This document shows positions 39,447-48,703 of a stretch of 62,180 bases of DNA, piece after piece. Source of the DNA: Enterococcus casseliflavus NBRC 100478 (GTDB lineage Bacteria; Bacillota; Bacilli; Lactobacillales; Enterococcaceae); NCBI RefSeq assembly GCF_001544095.1, contig NZ_BCPT01000020.1, positions 1 to 62,180 on the forward strand. The letters run 5' to 3'. Numbering within the stretch: the first letter of the stretch is position 1; every line of letters begins with the position of its first letter. The position numbers were made by a program, and so were the translations under genes. The notes under the pieces were generated by a model. The model was not told the DNA's origin. It searched no databases and worked only from the letters and a program-made list of their open reading frames with translations.

Positions 39447-40280
39447 CTATCCTTTTGTTCCGCCAGAGGTCAAACCTGAAACAAAGTATTTTTGTAAGAA
39501 GAAAAACAGTGCAGCGATCGGTACGGCGATCAAAATCGCCCCTGCCGCAAAGAGTGCGACCCGTTGGTTACGGGCATCATTGATAAAGGTTTGTAGCCCG
39601 ACTGCGACGGTCAAACGCTCTTGTGAGCGAAGCAAGAATCGCGCCAGCAAGAATTCGCCGAATGGTCCCATAAAGGCCCACAATGCTTGGACGGCAACCA
39701 TTGGTTTTACGAGGGGCAAAACGATTTGCCAAAAGATGCGAAAATGCCCTGCACCATCAAGTTTTGCTGATTCATCCAAGTCGATGGGTACTGTATCAAA
39801 GTACCCCTTCATCAGCCAAGTATTCATCGGAATCCCACCACCGATATAAATCAGTGTCAAGAACCAGAAGCTATCTAGACCGTTTGCTAATAAGCCCATG
39901 ACATAAAAAGCGGTCAACGCCGACATTGTCGGTACCATTTGAACGATCAAGAACACCATCAGACTACTTTTACGACCAGCAAAACGGTAACGACTGTAAG
40001 TATACCCTGCTAACGTTACGATCATTACTTGAATGATCATCGTCGAAACGGCCACGATCAAGGTGTTTTTATACCATGTCAAATACGGGGTTTCATTGAA
40101 TAAACGTCGAAAGTTGTTCAATGTCCAATCCGCATCAAAATCTAAGCGAAAAGCGATCATGTTCCCTGCCTTGAAGGCTGAGGTTGCGGTAATCAACAAG
40201 GGATAGATGATAATGATCGATAACGCGATCATAAACAAGTAGGTAAATAATTTGCTGAAAGAAAACTTCTTCTTTTTCAT
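39447..40280 (-). CDS. malG: Maltodextrin ABC transporter permease MalG
   Basis: Inner membrane component of a carbohydrate uptake transporter (CUT1). Six membrane helices and the EAA loop ([20 protein letters not shown]) that contacts the ATPase are visible. Start at ATG 40280 (277 residues), 7 nt from the GGAGG that spans the malF stop; the in-frame TTG at 40286 is too close. No ATPase gene is in the operon, so a shared MsmX/MsmK-type ATPase elsewhere is needed. Confidence 0.92.
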   Translation of the reverse strand: MKKKKFSFSKLFTYLFMIALSIIIIYPLLITATSAFKAGNMIAFRLDFDADWTLNNFRRLFNETPYLTWYKNTLIVAVSTMIIQVMIVTLAGYTYSRYRFAGRKSSLMVFLIVQMVPTMSALTAFYVMGLLANGLDSFWFLTLIYIGGGIPMNTWLMKGYFDTVPIDLDESAKLDGAGHFRIFWQIVLPLVKPMVAVQALWAFMGPFGEFLLARFLLRSQERLTVAVGLQTFINDARNQRVALFAAGAILIAVPIAALFFFLQKYFVSGLTSGGTKG

Positions 40281-40282
40281 CC

Positions 40283-41572
40283 TCAATCCTCCATATTAAA
40301 TGCATTCGTCTTTTTAAACACCAGTAATGAAATGGAGATCACCACAAAGGAAATGATCAAGGTCAATGCAGAAGCAATCGAATATTGTGGTGAGCCGCCG
40401 GTCGTCAGTTTGTAGATCCATGAAATCAAAATATCTGTCGATCCAGCATTTCCGCCTAAACTTCCTGGTCCACCTTCGTTAAATAGATAGATCATCGAGA
40501 AGTTATTAAAGTTCCCTGTATATTGCGTAACGAAGGTTGGGGCTGCTACCAAAAAGATTGCCGGCAGCGTAATGTTCCGAAAACGCTGCAACGCATTGGC
40601 CCCATCCATTTTTGCTGCTTCATACAAATCTTCGGAAATGGATTGTAAAATCCCTGAAACCATTACATAGATGTAGGGGAACCCTAACCAACCCTGAATC
40701 AAAATAATCGCCGTTTTCGTCCAAAACGGATCAGTCTTCCAAGCAATGTTCCCAATATCCACAAAAGGCAGATTGTTCAATAGCGGGATCACCTGCGTAT
40801 TGATCGCTCCTGCGGTATCATTAAACATATTTGAAAAACTCATGATTGTGATAAACGCTGGCACCGCCCAAGGAAGCAAGAAAATCACCCCAAAGACGCG
40901 ACGAAACTTCACAAATTTTTGGTTGGCAACAACTGCTGTCAGTATGCCGAGTGTAATTTGCAAGGTGGTTGCTAAAACGGTCCAAATCACCGTCCAACTG
41001 AATACTTTTACAAAGGTGTCGCGGTAAGAACTTAAGGTGAAGATATTCGTGAAATTCGAAAAACCGATCCAGTCGATTAAGTTTGCTGGCGGAATGTGTC
41101 GAAAATCATAGTTGGTAAATGCCATAAAGAGCGTCACCATTACTGGAAAAATAATTGCTACGATCATTACCAAGTAGGCAGGGATCGTCAGTAAGTACGC
41201 GAACCCATCTTCGTATAATTTTTTGAAAAATTCTTTTCTCGTAACAGCTACCGGGAAGCCTTTTTCAATGCTTTGCCGAACCTGATAAGCATCTTTGATA
41301 TTTAAAACCCAAAAGATAATGAAAATAACGGTAACGATGACCTGCAATGTTCCTTCAATCAACAAGAACAAAGAGTTGTCTTCCATCGGTACTGATCCGA
41401 GTGTGACAAAGTTATAAAGTGCTTGTCCACCAAACAAAAACATTTCGACCAGAAAAATCAGAAAGGCTGCAAAAAAGAGACCCGCTTTGAATTTCTGACC
41501 ATTTTTGAATTGTCCCCCACCAGGGATGATTGAAAGAAGCGCTGTCTGCATGGCTTGTGAATTCGTCCTCAT
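40283..41572 (-). CDS. malF: Maltodextrin ABC transporter permease MalF
   Basis: The larger permease partner of MalG. An N-terminal extension with two helices precedes the permease core (helices from about residue 110 on) and the EAA loop [20 protein letters not shown]. The start at ATG 41572 (429 residues) follows a perfect AAGGAGG at 7 nt; the open frame extends upstream without support. Overlaps malG by a few bases. Confidence 0.92.
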   Translation of the reverse strand: MRTNSQAMQTALLSIIPGGGQFKNGQKFKAGLFFAAFLIFLVEMFLFGGQALYNFVTLGSVPMEDNSLFLLIEGTLQVIVTVIFIIFWVLNIKDAYQVRQSIEKGFPVAVTRKEFFKKLYEDGFAYLLTIPAYLVMIVAIIFPVMVTLFMAFTNYDFRHIPPANLIDWIGFSNFTNIFTLSSYRDTFVKVFSWTVIWTVLATTLQITLGILTAVVANQKFVKFRRVFGVIFLLPWAVPAFITIMSFSNMFNDTAGAINTQVIPLLNNLPFVDIGNIAWKTDPFWTKTAIILIQGWLGFPYIYVMVSGILQSISEDLYEAAKMDGANALQRFRNITLPAIFLVAAPTFVTQYTGNFNNFSMIYLFNEGGPGSLGGNAGSTDILISWIYKLTTGGSPQYSIASALTLIISFVVISISLLVFKKTNAFNMED

Positions 41573-41732
41573 ATGTATCCTCCTTAAAATCGAAAGTCTG
41601 CCAAGCGGCCGACGATCGATAGAAAACACTCTCGTCAAGCAATTTCTTGCGTGCTACGTTGCAAGGAATCCTTTTGACAAACATCCTCTATAGAATCGTC
41701 GACATGAATGACAGACCGTAATCGGCTAATTA

Positions 41733-42998
41733 TTAGTATTTCTGCTCAATCGCTTCTTCGATTGTTTTGGCAGCATTATCCGCTGCTTCTTGAGGAGTCA
41801 TATTGCCTGAACCTGCATCAAACAGCATGTTTTCAGCCCCTACCCAAACCTCAGACATTTCAGGGATATTTGGCATTGGTTGTGAAACACTGTATTGCTC
41901 GATCACTGCTTTTGCTACTGGATCATCAGAAGCAGCGACTGTTTCTTGAGCCATAATGTTCGCTGGAATATCATGACGCATGTCATACAATTTCTCTTGA
42001 TTGGCTTCGTTGGTCAAATACTCGACAAATTGTTGAGAAACGTCTTTGTTTTGTGAGTAGTTAGATACCACCCACGCTTTTCCGCCGCCAAATGTTTCAT
42101 AGTCGTTGCCGTTGTTTAGCGTTGGGATTTTCGCTACACCATAGTTGATGCCTGCTTCTTCAAAGCCGTTCACGCCCCATGGTCCATAAATGATAGCTGC
42201 TGTTTTGCCTTGATTGAAGTAATCCAACATCAAGTTTTCGTTGGCTGATACATCAAGCATTCCTTGCGGCCAGACATTTTGGAACCAATCAGTTGCATAC
42301 GTGATTGCTTCAACAGAACCTTCGTTGTTCAGCCCTAGATCAGATGGATCTGTTCCTTCATCACCAAAGACATACCCGCCATGCCCCGCTAATAGACCAT
42401 ACGTATAATAAAAGTCCGTCCAACGAGCTAAGAAACCAACATTGTCATCGCCTTCTGCAAAACGATCATCTTTTGCTAGTTCTTCTAAATCAGAAAAAGT
42501 TGCTGGCGCTTCATCGATCAAATCTTTGTTATAGAACATGACAACTGCTTCAATCATTGCTGGTGCGCCATAGATCTTATCATCGATCGTTACCTGTTGC
42601 TTGTCGGTATCACTGTAACGTCCATCATCTGGTAAAGTCATTTCTGCCAAATGCCCTTGGGAGCCTACTTGACCCACACGGTCATAAGGAGACATCGTAA
42701 CATCTGGACCTTTCCCAGCAGGACCGTCTAGTTGAAGCGCATCCATTTGATCGAACATGTCCATTTCTACAACGTTGATGGTGACATCATTTTCAGATTC
42801 AAAGTCAGCTTTCACTTCATTGATATAATCAATATAGTCTGCGCCTACAGAGACCGTGATCGTTTTTTCATCGCTACCTGAACCTGCATCTGCATTACTA
42901 CCATCGGTACTACCGCCGTTGCCGCCACACGCCGCAAGCGTTAACAACGCACTTCCTGAAACTAATCCTAGAGCTGCCTTTTTCCAATTCACTTTCAT
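41733..42998 (-). CDS. malX: Maltodextrin-binding lipoprotein
   Basis: Substrate-binding lipoprotein of the mal transporter, anchored outside the membrane. The signal peptide ends in the lipobox LTLAACGG. A serine/glycine/aspartate-rich linker leads to a family 1 solute-binding fold (VEMDMFDQMDALQ, GPWGVNGFEEAGI). Start ATG 42998 (421 residues), with GGAGG 8 nt upstream. The first gene of the operon and usually the most expressed. Specificity for maltodextrins is inferred from the operon, MalF/MalG and MalR; malX/mdxE are equivalent names. Confidence 0.9.
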   Translation of the reverse strand: MKVNWKKAALGLVSGSALLTLAACGGNGGSTDGSNADAGSGSDEKTITVSVGADYIDYINEVKADFESENDVTINVVEMDMFDQMDALQLDGPAGKGPDVTMSPYDRVGQVGSQGHLAEMTLPDDGRYSDTDKQQVTIDDKIYGAPAMIEAVVMFYNKDLIDEAPATFSDLEELAKDDRFAEGDDNVGFLARWTDFYYTYGLLAGHGGYVFGDEGTDPSDLGLNNEGSVEAITYATDWFQNVWPQGMLDVSANENLMLDYFNQGKTAAIIYGPWGVNGFEEAGINYGVAKIPTLNNGNDYETFGGGKAWVVSNYSQNKDVSQQFVEYLTNEANQEKLYDMRHDIPANIMAQETVAASDDPVAKAVIEQYSVSQPMPNIPEMSEVWVGAENMLFDAGSGNMTPQEAADNAAKTIEEAIEQKY

Positions 42999-43027
42999 CC
43001 TGTTTACCTCCTGCAATTTGTAACTCT

Positions 43028-43064
43028 ATTATGCAACCGGTTTCTTAAAATGGCAAACATTTTC
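43028..43064 (-). promoter_or_regulatory. malX promoter with two LacI-type operators
   Basis: On the minus strand TTGCCA (43051-43056) and CATAAT (43028-43033) are separated by exactly 17 bp. GCAACCGGTTTC (43033-43044) lies in the spacer and GCAAACATTTTC (43053-43064) covers the -35. Both fit the LacI/MalR half-palindrome pattern GCAANCNNTTNC. Bound MalR would exclude RNA polymerase. Confidence 0.65.
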
Positions 43065-43134
43065 TAAATGTTAGCGATAACAAAAATTGAAAAAGCCTTT
43101 AAATTAAGATATTGAGGAATTGAAATGAATTTGC

Positions 43135-43146
43135 GCAACCATTTGC
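43135..43146. promoter_or_regulatory. Third MalR-like operator
   Basis: GCAACCATTTGC is a third LacI-type element about 80 bp upstream of the malX promoter and beside the malR stop codon. Its distance would allow looping with the promoter sites. A catabolite (CcpA) role is also possible since CcpA sites are related. Confidence 0.45.
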
Positions 43147-43154
43147 TTAATTTT

Positions 43155-44102
43155 TCACCTTGTGGATTCACGAACCACGAGTTGCGGTAAAAAGCGCTGT
43201 TGTCGCAGGCTCGTATCGTTCTGTTCAATTTTTTGAATCAGTAATTCACCACAAGCTTCGCCCATCTCAACGATGGCTTGCTTCATAGTCGTCAACTTGG
43301 GCGAGCTGACCTGATCCAGGAATACCCCGTCGTAGCCGACAATCCCAAAATCCTTTGGTATCTGCGCGCCAATCGACTGCAAGCCTTGATTGATGCCTAG
43401 TGCCAAACGATCCGTCGCACAAATAAAACAAGTATTTTCCGCAAATTGCTCCTTCTGTGCTGTGATAAAGGTGCGGGCTGCGGAAGAACGGTTCTCAAAA
43501 CGATGGATTTTTGGTGCTTGTCCTGTTTTTGTGACTGTATCTATGTACCCTTTTTCTCGACTTTTCGTAAATGCTTCTTCCAACTCTAAACCAATATAGA
43601 CCAAGTGTTGATAGCCAGTATCGAGGGCGTGTTTACAAGCAGAAACGATCCCTTGGTAGTTGTCACTGTCAACAAAGCTGAATCCAGCTTCATTTTCACC
43701 AAATAGAACGACGGGTTTCTTCAAATTTTTTATCCAGTCCATATCCTTTTGGCGAAATCCCGTAATGATACAACCATCTGCTGGGCCACGATCCACCCCA
43801 TCCGTCGTAACCAGCTGCAACGAATAATGCGCTTTGCCGATGGAACGAGCGATCCCCACTAATAAATTCATATAGTATGGCTCCGTCGTGTCCATCTCCT
43901 CTAAGATATACACTTTGATGATATGAGAACGCTTGGAAACTAATGATTTGGCAGCAATATTCGGTTGATAATCCAGTTCCAGCATTGCTTGATGAACGAG
44001 CTGCTTTAGCTCTTCGGTCACTTTATCTGGATGGTTGATCACTCGAGAAACGGTCATTGCGGAAACATTTGCTTTTTTGGCGACATCTGCTAACGTAGTC
44101 AT
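43155..44102 (-). CDS. malR: LacI-family regulator (MalR)
   Basis: Sugar-responsive repressor of 315 residues: an N-terminal LacI helix-turn-helix (TLADVAKKANVSAMTVSRVINH) and hinge, then a periplasmic-binding-like sugar domain (GFVDSDNYQGIVSACKHA, CFICATDRLALGI, FGIVGYDGVFLDQ). It lies directly upstream of malX in the same direction. Three LacI-type palindromes around the malX promoter are its probable targets. The maltose specificity is inferred from context. Confidence 0.85.
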   Translation of the reverse strand: MTTLADVAKKANVSAMTVSRVINHPDKVTEELKQLVHQAMLELDYQPNIAAKSLVSKRSHIIKVYILEEMDTTEPYYMNLLVGIARSIGKAHYSLQLVTTDGVDRGPADGCIITGFRQKDMDWIKNLKKPVVLFGENEAGFSFVDSDNYQGIVSACKHALDTGYQHLVYIGLELEEAFTKSREKGYIDTVTKTGQAPKIHRFENRSSAARTFITAQKEQFAENTCFICATDRLALGINQGLQSIGAQIPKDFGIVGYDGVFLDQVSSPKLTTMKQAIVEMGEACGELLIQKIEQNDTSLRQQRFLPQLVVRESTR

Positions 44103-44207
44103 GATTCACTCTCCCTGTATGATTTCATCTATAGTATAACACAATAAAACGAAAGAGAAACAAAGCCAACTTTTATATAGAAAGATTTCTTGCTTCATTC
44201 CAAAAGA

Positions 44208-44239
44208 TAAAAAAACAGAGCAGCTTCTCAGCTACTCTG
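44208..44239 (-). terminator. hpf terminator
   Basis: ACAGAG.AGCT and AGCT.CTCTGT (loop TCTC) form a stem with one mismatch at 44214-44239. A T run follows on the minus strand. It lies 48 nt beyond the end of hpf. Confidence 0.75.
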
Positions 44240-44286
44240 TCAAAAAAGACTTTTTTGGGGGTGTCGAGAAAAGGATCCCACACGTG

Positions 44287-44844
44287 TTAATCCGTTTCGA
44301 TCAACCCGTATTTACCATCTTTCCGACGATACACAATGCTCGTTCCATTCGTTTCCGCATCTTCAAAGATAAAGAAGTTGTGTCCAAGCATGTTCATTTG
44401 TAAAACAGCTTCTTCACTATCCATTGGTTTTAAAGACAAACGTTTTGTACGTACGATGTCTAAATCAGAACCATTGGTTTCTTCATCGTTTGCTTCAGTT
44501 GTGAACAAATCACCATCTGTTGGCGGAACCAACGCTGTCTCACGAGATTTGCGATTGATTTTTGTTTTGAATTTGCGGATTTGGCGTTCCAATTTGTCAA
44601 CAACCAAATCGATACTAGCATATAGATCAGGTGAAGTTTCTTCCGCACGTAGAACTAGGAATGGTAAAGGAATCGTTACTTCTACTTTTGCAGTTTTTTC
44701 TGTATAAACTTTCAAATTAACGTGTGCTGTTGCTTCTGGCACATCATTAAAATAACGTTCTAATTTACCTACTTTTTTCTCGACGTAATCACGGATCGCT
44801 TCTGTTACCTCGATATTTTCGCCACGCACATTATATCTAAACAT
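44287..44844 (-). CDS. hpf: Ribosome hibernation-promoting factor, long form
   Basis: Long HPF (185 residues) that pairs 70S ribosomes into inactive 100S dimers in stationary phase. An N-terminal HPF/YfiA domain ([20 protein letters not shown]) is joined by a linker of about 30 residues to a C-terminal dimerisation domain ([20 protein letters not shown]). AAAGGGG precedes the ATG. A single-gene unit with its own promoter and terminator. Confidence 0.95.
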   Translation of the reverse strand: MFRYNVRGENIEVTEAIRDYVEKKVGKLERYFNDVPEATAHVNLKVYTEKTAKVEVTIPLPFLVLRAEETSPDLYASIDLVVDKLERQIRKFKTKINRKSRETALVPPTDGDLFTTEANDEETNGSDLDIVRTKRLSLKPMDSEEAVLQMNMLGHNFFIFEDAETNGTSIVYRRKDGKYGLIETD

Positions 44845-44910
44845 AAAAATTACCCCTTTCGTCTACCAGTAAAGAAGGAAAAGGACCACTCTTTTCTTCT
44901 TCTTAACTCT

Positions 44911-44939
44911 ATTATATCGAACTCTTGGTCATTTGCCTA
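44911..44939 (-). promoter_or_regulatory. hpf promoter
   Basis: On the minus strand TAGGCA (44934-44939) and a perfect TATAAT (44911-44916) are separated by 17 bp, giving a 5' leader of about 60 nt. Confidence 0.65.
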
Positions 44940-44981
44940 GTAAATCGAACAATTTTCTTTAAGCGTTTTCAAAATAACGTT

Positions 44982-45665
44982 TCAACGAGCAATAGAAAAT
45001 GAACGAATCGACTGGGGGCAAAAGGACTGCAATGCTTCAGCTGCATGATATAACGTTCTACCGGTAGTATAAACATCATCCATCAACAATAATTTTTTCC
45101 CTTTGATTTCACACGCTACATCTGGCTTCACTGCAAAGGGTTGCGCCTCTAGTAATCGTTGCCTGCGAGAACGTTGTGCCTGTGGTGCGGTATCAACAAC
45201 TTTCTCCAGTAACTCTTGAAATCTGACTCCGGCGGCTTCCAGCACAGCGGTGACTTGATTAAACCCTCGCTGTTGGTAACGCTCTGCCGATAGTGGGATG
45301 GGAATCAAACACTCATAGTCAAACCTGTTGAGTTTCTGTTTGATCACAGGCGCAAACGTCCCCCGCAACTGATAGTTTCCCATCAGTTTGTATTCGTGAA
45401 GCCAATCCTTCATTCCTTGATCGTAAGCAAATAGCGCTCGGTGCTGCAATTGTATCATGGGACACGTTTCTTCCCAATAGAGACAATCGCTGCAAAACTC
45501 AGTTTCTTTTTTTCCACACGAAGGGCAGCAGGTTCGCCAATCGATCACTGAAAACTGTTGGGCACATTGCGGGCACAATTCATTTTCTGGGATACGCCAA
45601 GGAGCCAACACCTCAATGATCGTTCGTTCTCTAGGAAAAGTCCTTTTACACCAACTACACACCAT
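44982..45665 (-). CDS. comFC: ComF-family protein ComFC
   Basis: Late competence protein of 227 residues. Zinc-type cysteine pairs (CSWC, CPQC, CPSC, CSDC) occupy the first ~85 residues. A C-terminal phosphoribosyltransferase-like fold shows LLMDDVYTTGRTL (PRPP loop). ComFC acts in the cytoplasm in uptake or processing of transforming single-stranded DNA. Starts inside the 3' end of comFA (11-nt overlap). Confidence 0.93.
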   Translation of the reverse strand: MVCSWCKRTFPRERTIIEVLAPWRIPENELCPQCAQQFSVIDWRTCCPSCGKKETEFCSDCLYWEETCPMIQLQHRALFAYDQGMKDWLHEYKLMGNYQLRGTFAPVIKQKLNRFDYECLIPIPLSAERYQQRGFNQVTAVLEAAGVRFQELLEKVVDTAPQAQRSRRQRLLEAQPFAVKPDVACEIKGKKLLLMDDVYTTGRTLYHAAEALQSFCPQSIRSFSIAR

Positions 45666-46965
45666 CGGTCAGCCAGCTTTTTGCCAATTGGTTCATTTCC
45701 TTGATTTCGTTGAGTGCTTTTCGGATCGCTTCCGTCATTTGGTCGTAGAAAAAAATGACCTCCCCTTCCGTATAGGCCCCTTTACGATCGACACGACCAG
45801 CAATTTGCACGAGCGCCGATTTTGTAAAGACTGGATGATTAGCACCCAATACGATGACTGAGACGTTTTCAAACGTCACCCCACGCTCTAAAATCATCGT
45901 TGTAAACAACACCTTGTAAATCTGTCGACGAGCAGACGCTACTTTTTCGCTCCGTTTTTGATCTTGCGACGAAACGCTAGTCAAAGACCATGACGTGCCT
46001 TGTCGGCGGACAGCCGCTTCTACTTCCTTCATCAGCGCAATGCTTGGACAAAACACCAAGACAAAGTTTTTTTGAAGCAGCCGCTGCAACTGCAGCAGCA
46101 ATGGTCGCAGCCAACGTTTTCTGCGATAAGCCTGCGCCCAGTGACTATAATGAACAGGTTTTGGAACGATCAATGGACGCTGATGAAACCGCAGCGGCAT
46201 TTTCAAGACAGCGAATTTCCCACGAATTTCTTGCAGCAGTCGTTCTGAAGGCGTCGCACTTAAATAGATCAGACACCCGTTTTTGGCTAAGGCATTGTAT
46301 AATCCGTAACGCAGCTGAGCATCGCCCTCGTAGGGAAATGCATCTACCTCATCCACCACGATCAGTTGAAAGCTCCGATAAAAATGCAATAGCTGATGGG
46401 TGGTGGCAATAAGGATGTTTGTGTAGCGATATGGCTCTTCTGATTTTCCATAAAGGAGCAAGCTTTCCTCTTGTGGAAATGCTTGCTGAATCCGCGGAAA
46501 CAATTCACGACAAACATCGATCCGAGGTGAGACGATCGCCACTCGACCACCTTCTTGCCGAACGTAGCGGATCGTTTCAAAGATCATTTCGGTCTTCCCT
46601 GAACCCGTGACCGACCAAACAAGCGAGGATCGCTTTTGTCGACAATTAGACACCAATTGCTGGGAAATTTTTTGCTGAAACGGCGTCAATGCTCCTGGCC
46701 AGACGATGTGGTGATCAATGGCTGGACTTTCCGTAGGTTGAATCACCAGTCGCCCATTTGATGTGATCCGACCATAGCGAATACAGGTTGGACAGTAATA
46801 GCTGCCTATCGGTAATTGCACCGACGGCTTGCGGTGGGAAGAACCGCATCGCTGACAAACGATTCTCTGCCCCTGCTCGAGCATTGCCGGTCGAGAATCA
46901 AAGGGTTTTCCTAGATTCATTGTTTCATCTAAAACAAAAAATTGTCTTCCTTTTTGATTGGTCAT
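45655..46965 (-). CDS. comFA: DNA-uptake helicase ComFA
   Basis: Superfamily 2 DNA helicase/translocase that helps pull transforming DNA through the ComEC channel. A four-cysteine zinc finger (CQRC and CPTC) precedes the motor. Walker A VTGSGKTEM, DEVD box VVDEVDAFP, motif III LSATPSERL and motif VI QIAGRVDRKG are intact. Start at ATG 46965 (436 residues), 8 nt from GAGG; the open frame extends 14 codons upstream. The intact comFA-comFC pair hints at competence potential, though other com genes are not in the window. Confidence 0.93.
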   Translation of the reverse strand: MTNQKGRQFFVLDETMNLGKPFDSRPAMLEQGQRIVCQRCGSSHRKPSVQLPIGSYYCPTCIRYGRITSNGRLVIQPTESPAIDHHIVWPGALTPFQQKISQQLVSNCRQKRSSLVWSVTGSGKTEMIFETIRYVRQEGGRVAIVSPRIDVCRELFPRIQQAFPQEESLLLYGKSEEPYRYTNILIATTHQLLHFYRSFQLIVVDEVDAFPYEGDAQLRYGLYNALAKNGCLIYLSATPSERLLQEIRGKFAVLKMPLRFHQRPLIVPKPVHYSHWAQAYRRKRWLRPLLLQLQRLLQKNFVLVFCPSIALMKEVEAAVRRQGTSWSLTSVSSQDQKRSEKVASARRQIYKVLFTTMILERGVTFENVSVIVLGANHPVFTKSALVQIAGRVDRKGAYTEGEVIFFYDQMTEAIRKALNEIKEMNQLAKSWLTDGV

Positions 46966-46991
46966 AACATACACCTCAGTTTTAAGTACGC

Positions 46992-47036
46992 AAAAAAATC
47001 GGTTCAAGTACTTTTTGAAAAGTACTTGAACCGATT
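46992..47036 (-). terminator. Terminator of the PTS IIB gene
   Basis: A 19-bp perfect stem (46997-47015 with 47018-47036) has a two-base loop and is followed by seven T on the minus strand. It isolates the IIB gene from comFA. Confidence 0.92.
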
Positions 47037-47071
47037 ACAGGTTTCTTGTTTGCTTCAACAGCAGGTCTTGC

Positions 47072-47392
47072 TTATTCGCCGATCAATGTCAAAGCTTGAT
47101 CTAAGACTTTTTCGCCGTTCATCATGCCGTAGTCTGCCATGTTGATTACTTCTAAAGGAATTCCTTTTGGCGCTAGACGTTTCTCAAAATCGCCTTTCAT
47201 GAAACGAACTTGTGGTCCTAATAATAAAACATTTACGTCTTTGCTTTCTAAATGTTGATCTGCTTCTGAAGCGGAAACTGCAAAAATATCTGCTTCTAAT
47301 CCTTTTGCTTCAGCTGCTTTTTGCATTTTTGTTACTAATAAGCTTGTACTCATTCCTGCAGAACAAACTAACATAATTGTTTTTTTCGCCAT
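47072..47392 (-). CDS. PTS lactose/cellobiose-family IIB component
   Basis: Cytoplasmic phosphocarrier of 106 residues that would pass phosphate from a IIA protein to a sugar on a IIC permease. The phospho-acceptor is Cys10 in MLVCSAGMSTSLLV, and the LLLGPQVRFM loop is typical of cellobiose-type IIB. Start at ATG 47392 follows AAGGAG. It stands alone: no IIA, IIC, hydrolase or antiterminator is adjacent, and it has its own promoter and terminator. It may serve a PTS encoded elsewhere or have a regulatory role. Confidence 0.88.
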   Translation of the reverse strand: MAKKTIMLVCSAGMSTSLLVTKMQKAAEAKGLEADIFAVSASEADQHLESKDVNVLLLGPQVRFMKGDFEKRLAPKGIPLEVINMADYGMMNGEKVLDQALTLIGE

Positions 47393-47440
47393 ATCGAACA
47401 CTCCTTGAATTTTAAGAATAAGATAACATTTCCTATCTCT

Positions 47441-47468
47441 AGTATAGAACAAGTTTGAAATTTGTCAA
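47441..47468 (-). promoter_or_regulatory. Promoter of the PTS IIB gene
   Basis: On the minus strand a perfect TTGACA (47463-47468) and TATACT (47441-47446) are separated by 16 bp. The -35 box overlaps the stop codon of the upstream DUF7662 gene. Confidence 0.8.
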
Positions 47469-47758
47469 CGCTTTCTATCCAGCAGCCAGTTTGATTTTAC
47501 TAAACGGTTAAAAACGACATATTCTTTTTTTAAATTGACGAGGACTACCTCATAGCCGGCATTCAGCCACGCATAAGCCCCGTTTTCAGGATGTCGGTAA
47601 TCATTTGCCCACCAATCCGTACTCGTGCGGGCACTTTTGGGCAAACCGGATGCTGGGAAAAGAAATTCATCAAACTGGGTAAAGGTTAACGTAATTTGTG
47701 AACCGCCGTTTTTTTTTAAATAGTGCGTGATCGTATCGTACTTTTTGCGTCTACCCAA
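47465..47758 (-). CDS. DUF7662-type protein
   Basis: A 97-residue basic protein with the pattern KYDTITHYL, ITLTFTQFDEFL, LPKSARTSTDWWANDY and AWLNAGYEV, which I recognise as the domain now called DUF7662. It occurs alone or fused to other proteins and has no proven function. The start is TTG at 47758, 8 nt after GGAGG. The stop overlaps the IIB promoter. No obvious partner gene. Confidence 0.75.
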   Translation of the reverse strand: MGRRKKYDTITHYLKKNGGSQITLTFTQFDEFLFPASGLPKSARTSTDWWANDYRHPENGAYAWLNAGYEVVLVNLKKEYVVFNRLVKSNWLLDRKR

Positions 47759-47868
47759 AGCAACTGCCTCCTCTTTTTCAGGTCTGTGTTGGTGCCTTTT
47801 TCTTTCTTCTATTTGTAACTTTCCTTCCGATTGCCTATACTAGAAACATAAAGGAGGCGATCGTACGC

Positions 47869-48510
47869 GTGACTTATCGAACGATCCGACAAGATGGAGA
47901 AACGGAAATAGAAATCAAAAAATCGCGTTTCATCTGTTCGTTAAAACGAATCCAATCAGAAGATGAAGCCAAAGCGTTTATACAAGCCCTCAAAAAAGAA
48001 CATTGGAAGGCGAATCATCATTGCAGCGCCTATGTATTGGGCGAAAACCATGAGATCCAACGCAGCAGTGATGATGGTGAACCTAGCGGCACCGCTGGAG
48101 TACCGATTTTAGAAGTATTGAAGAAAAATGACTTGATCAATATGGTCGCTGTCGTTACCCGCTACTTCGGTGGAACGAAACTTGGCGCTGGCGGATTGAT
48201 CCGCGCTTATTCCAGTTCAGCTTCCGCTGGCATCAAAGCGGTGGGAATCGTCGAAGGCGTTTTGCATCAAGAGCTTGCATTGACCATTGATTATCCCCTT
48301 TTAGGTAAGCTGCAAAACTATTTAGAACTGCAGAACATCTACGTAAAAGACATTGCTTATACCGAGAAAATCGTTGTTACCTTAATGATTCCCGAAGCAA
48401 CGCTTGCCGACCAAGAAGTCGCTTTGATTGATTTGCTGCAAGGGCAAGTGCAGCTAAACAAAGGCAAGACCGAATATGTAGAGCGCCTCATCGAGGAGCC
48501 AACCGAGTAA
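47869..48510 (+). CDS. YigZ/IMPACT-family protein
   Basis: A 213-residue protein of the UPF0029/YigZ family. The N-terminal IMPACT domain shows EIEIKKSRFICSLKRI, DDGEPSGTAGVPIL and VTRYFGGTKLGAGGLIRAYS. A C-terminal DUF1949 ferredoxin-like domain follows. Relatives of the IMPACT domain influence translation control; the bacterial role is unknown. Start is GTG at 47869, after GGAGG with an 11-nt spacer. One of few plus-strand genes. Confidence 0.92.
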   Translation: MTYRTIRQDGETEIEIKKSRFICSLKRIQSEDEAKAFIQALKKEHWKANHHCSAYVLGENHEIQRSSDDGEPSGTAGVPILEVLKKNDLINMVAVVTRYFGGTKLGAGGLIRAYSSSASAGIKAVGIVEGVLHQELALTIDYPLLGKLQNYLELQNIYVKDIAYTEKIVVTLMIPEATLADQEVALIDLLQGQVQLNKGKTEYVERLIEEPTE

Positions 48511-48513
48511 CTA

Positions 48514-48703
48514 TGCAGGACAAGCACCTGTCAGGTTTGCTCTTTTCCTCAAAGCACGGACTCTAATGCCGCTTGCTGCAGCGAATGCAGGAACGCCCAA
48601 TCGTTGAAAAACCGAATTGACCGATGCGGAGCAACAGCACGTATGCTCGCAGTGTCCTTTCGGCTTTTTCGCGTCTTTTTTGTTTCCAGCCGTCTCAGGC
48701 AGC
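48514..48703. other. Visibly GC-richer gap between the YigZ gene and the GntR gene
   Basis: This 190-nt stretch lies between two convergent genes. It looks more GC-rich than its surroundings and has no clear terminator. On the minus strand one frame stays open across it and into the GntR gene, and would encode a basic, cysteine-rich peptide (GHCEHTCCC). That frame has no start or ribosome site of its own. It could be a decayed gene end or an intergenic repeat. Confidence 0.35.
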
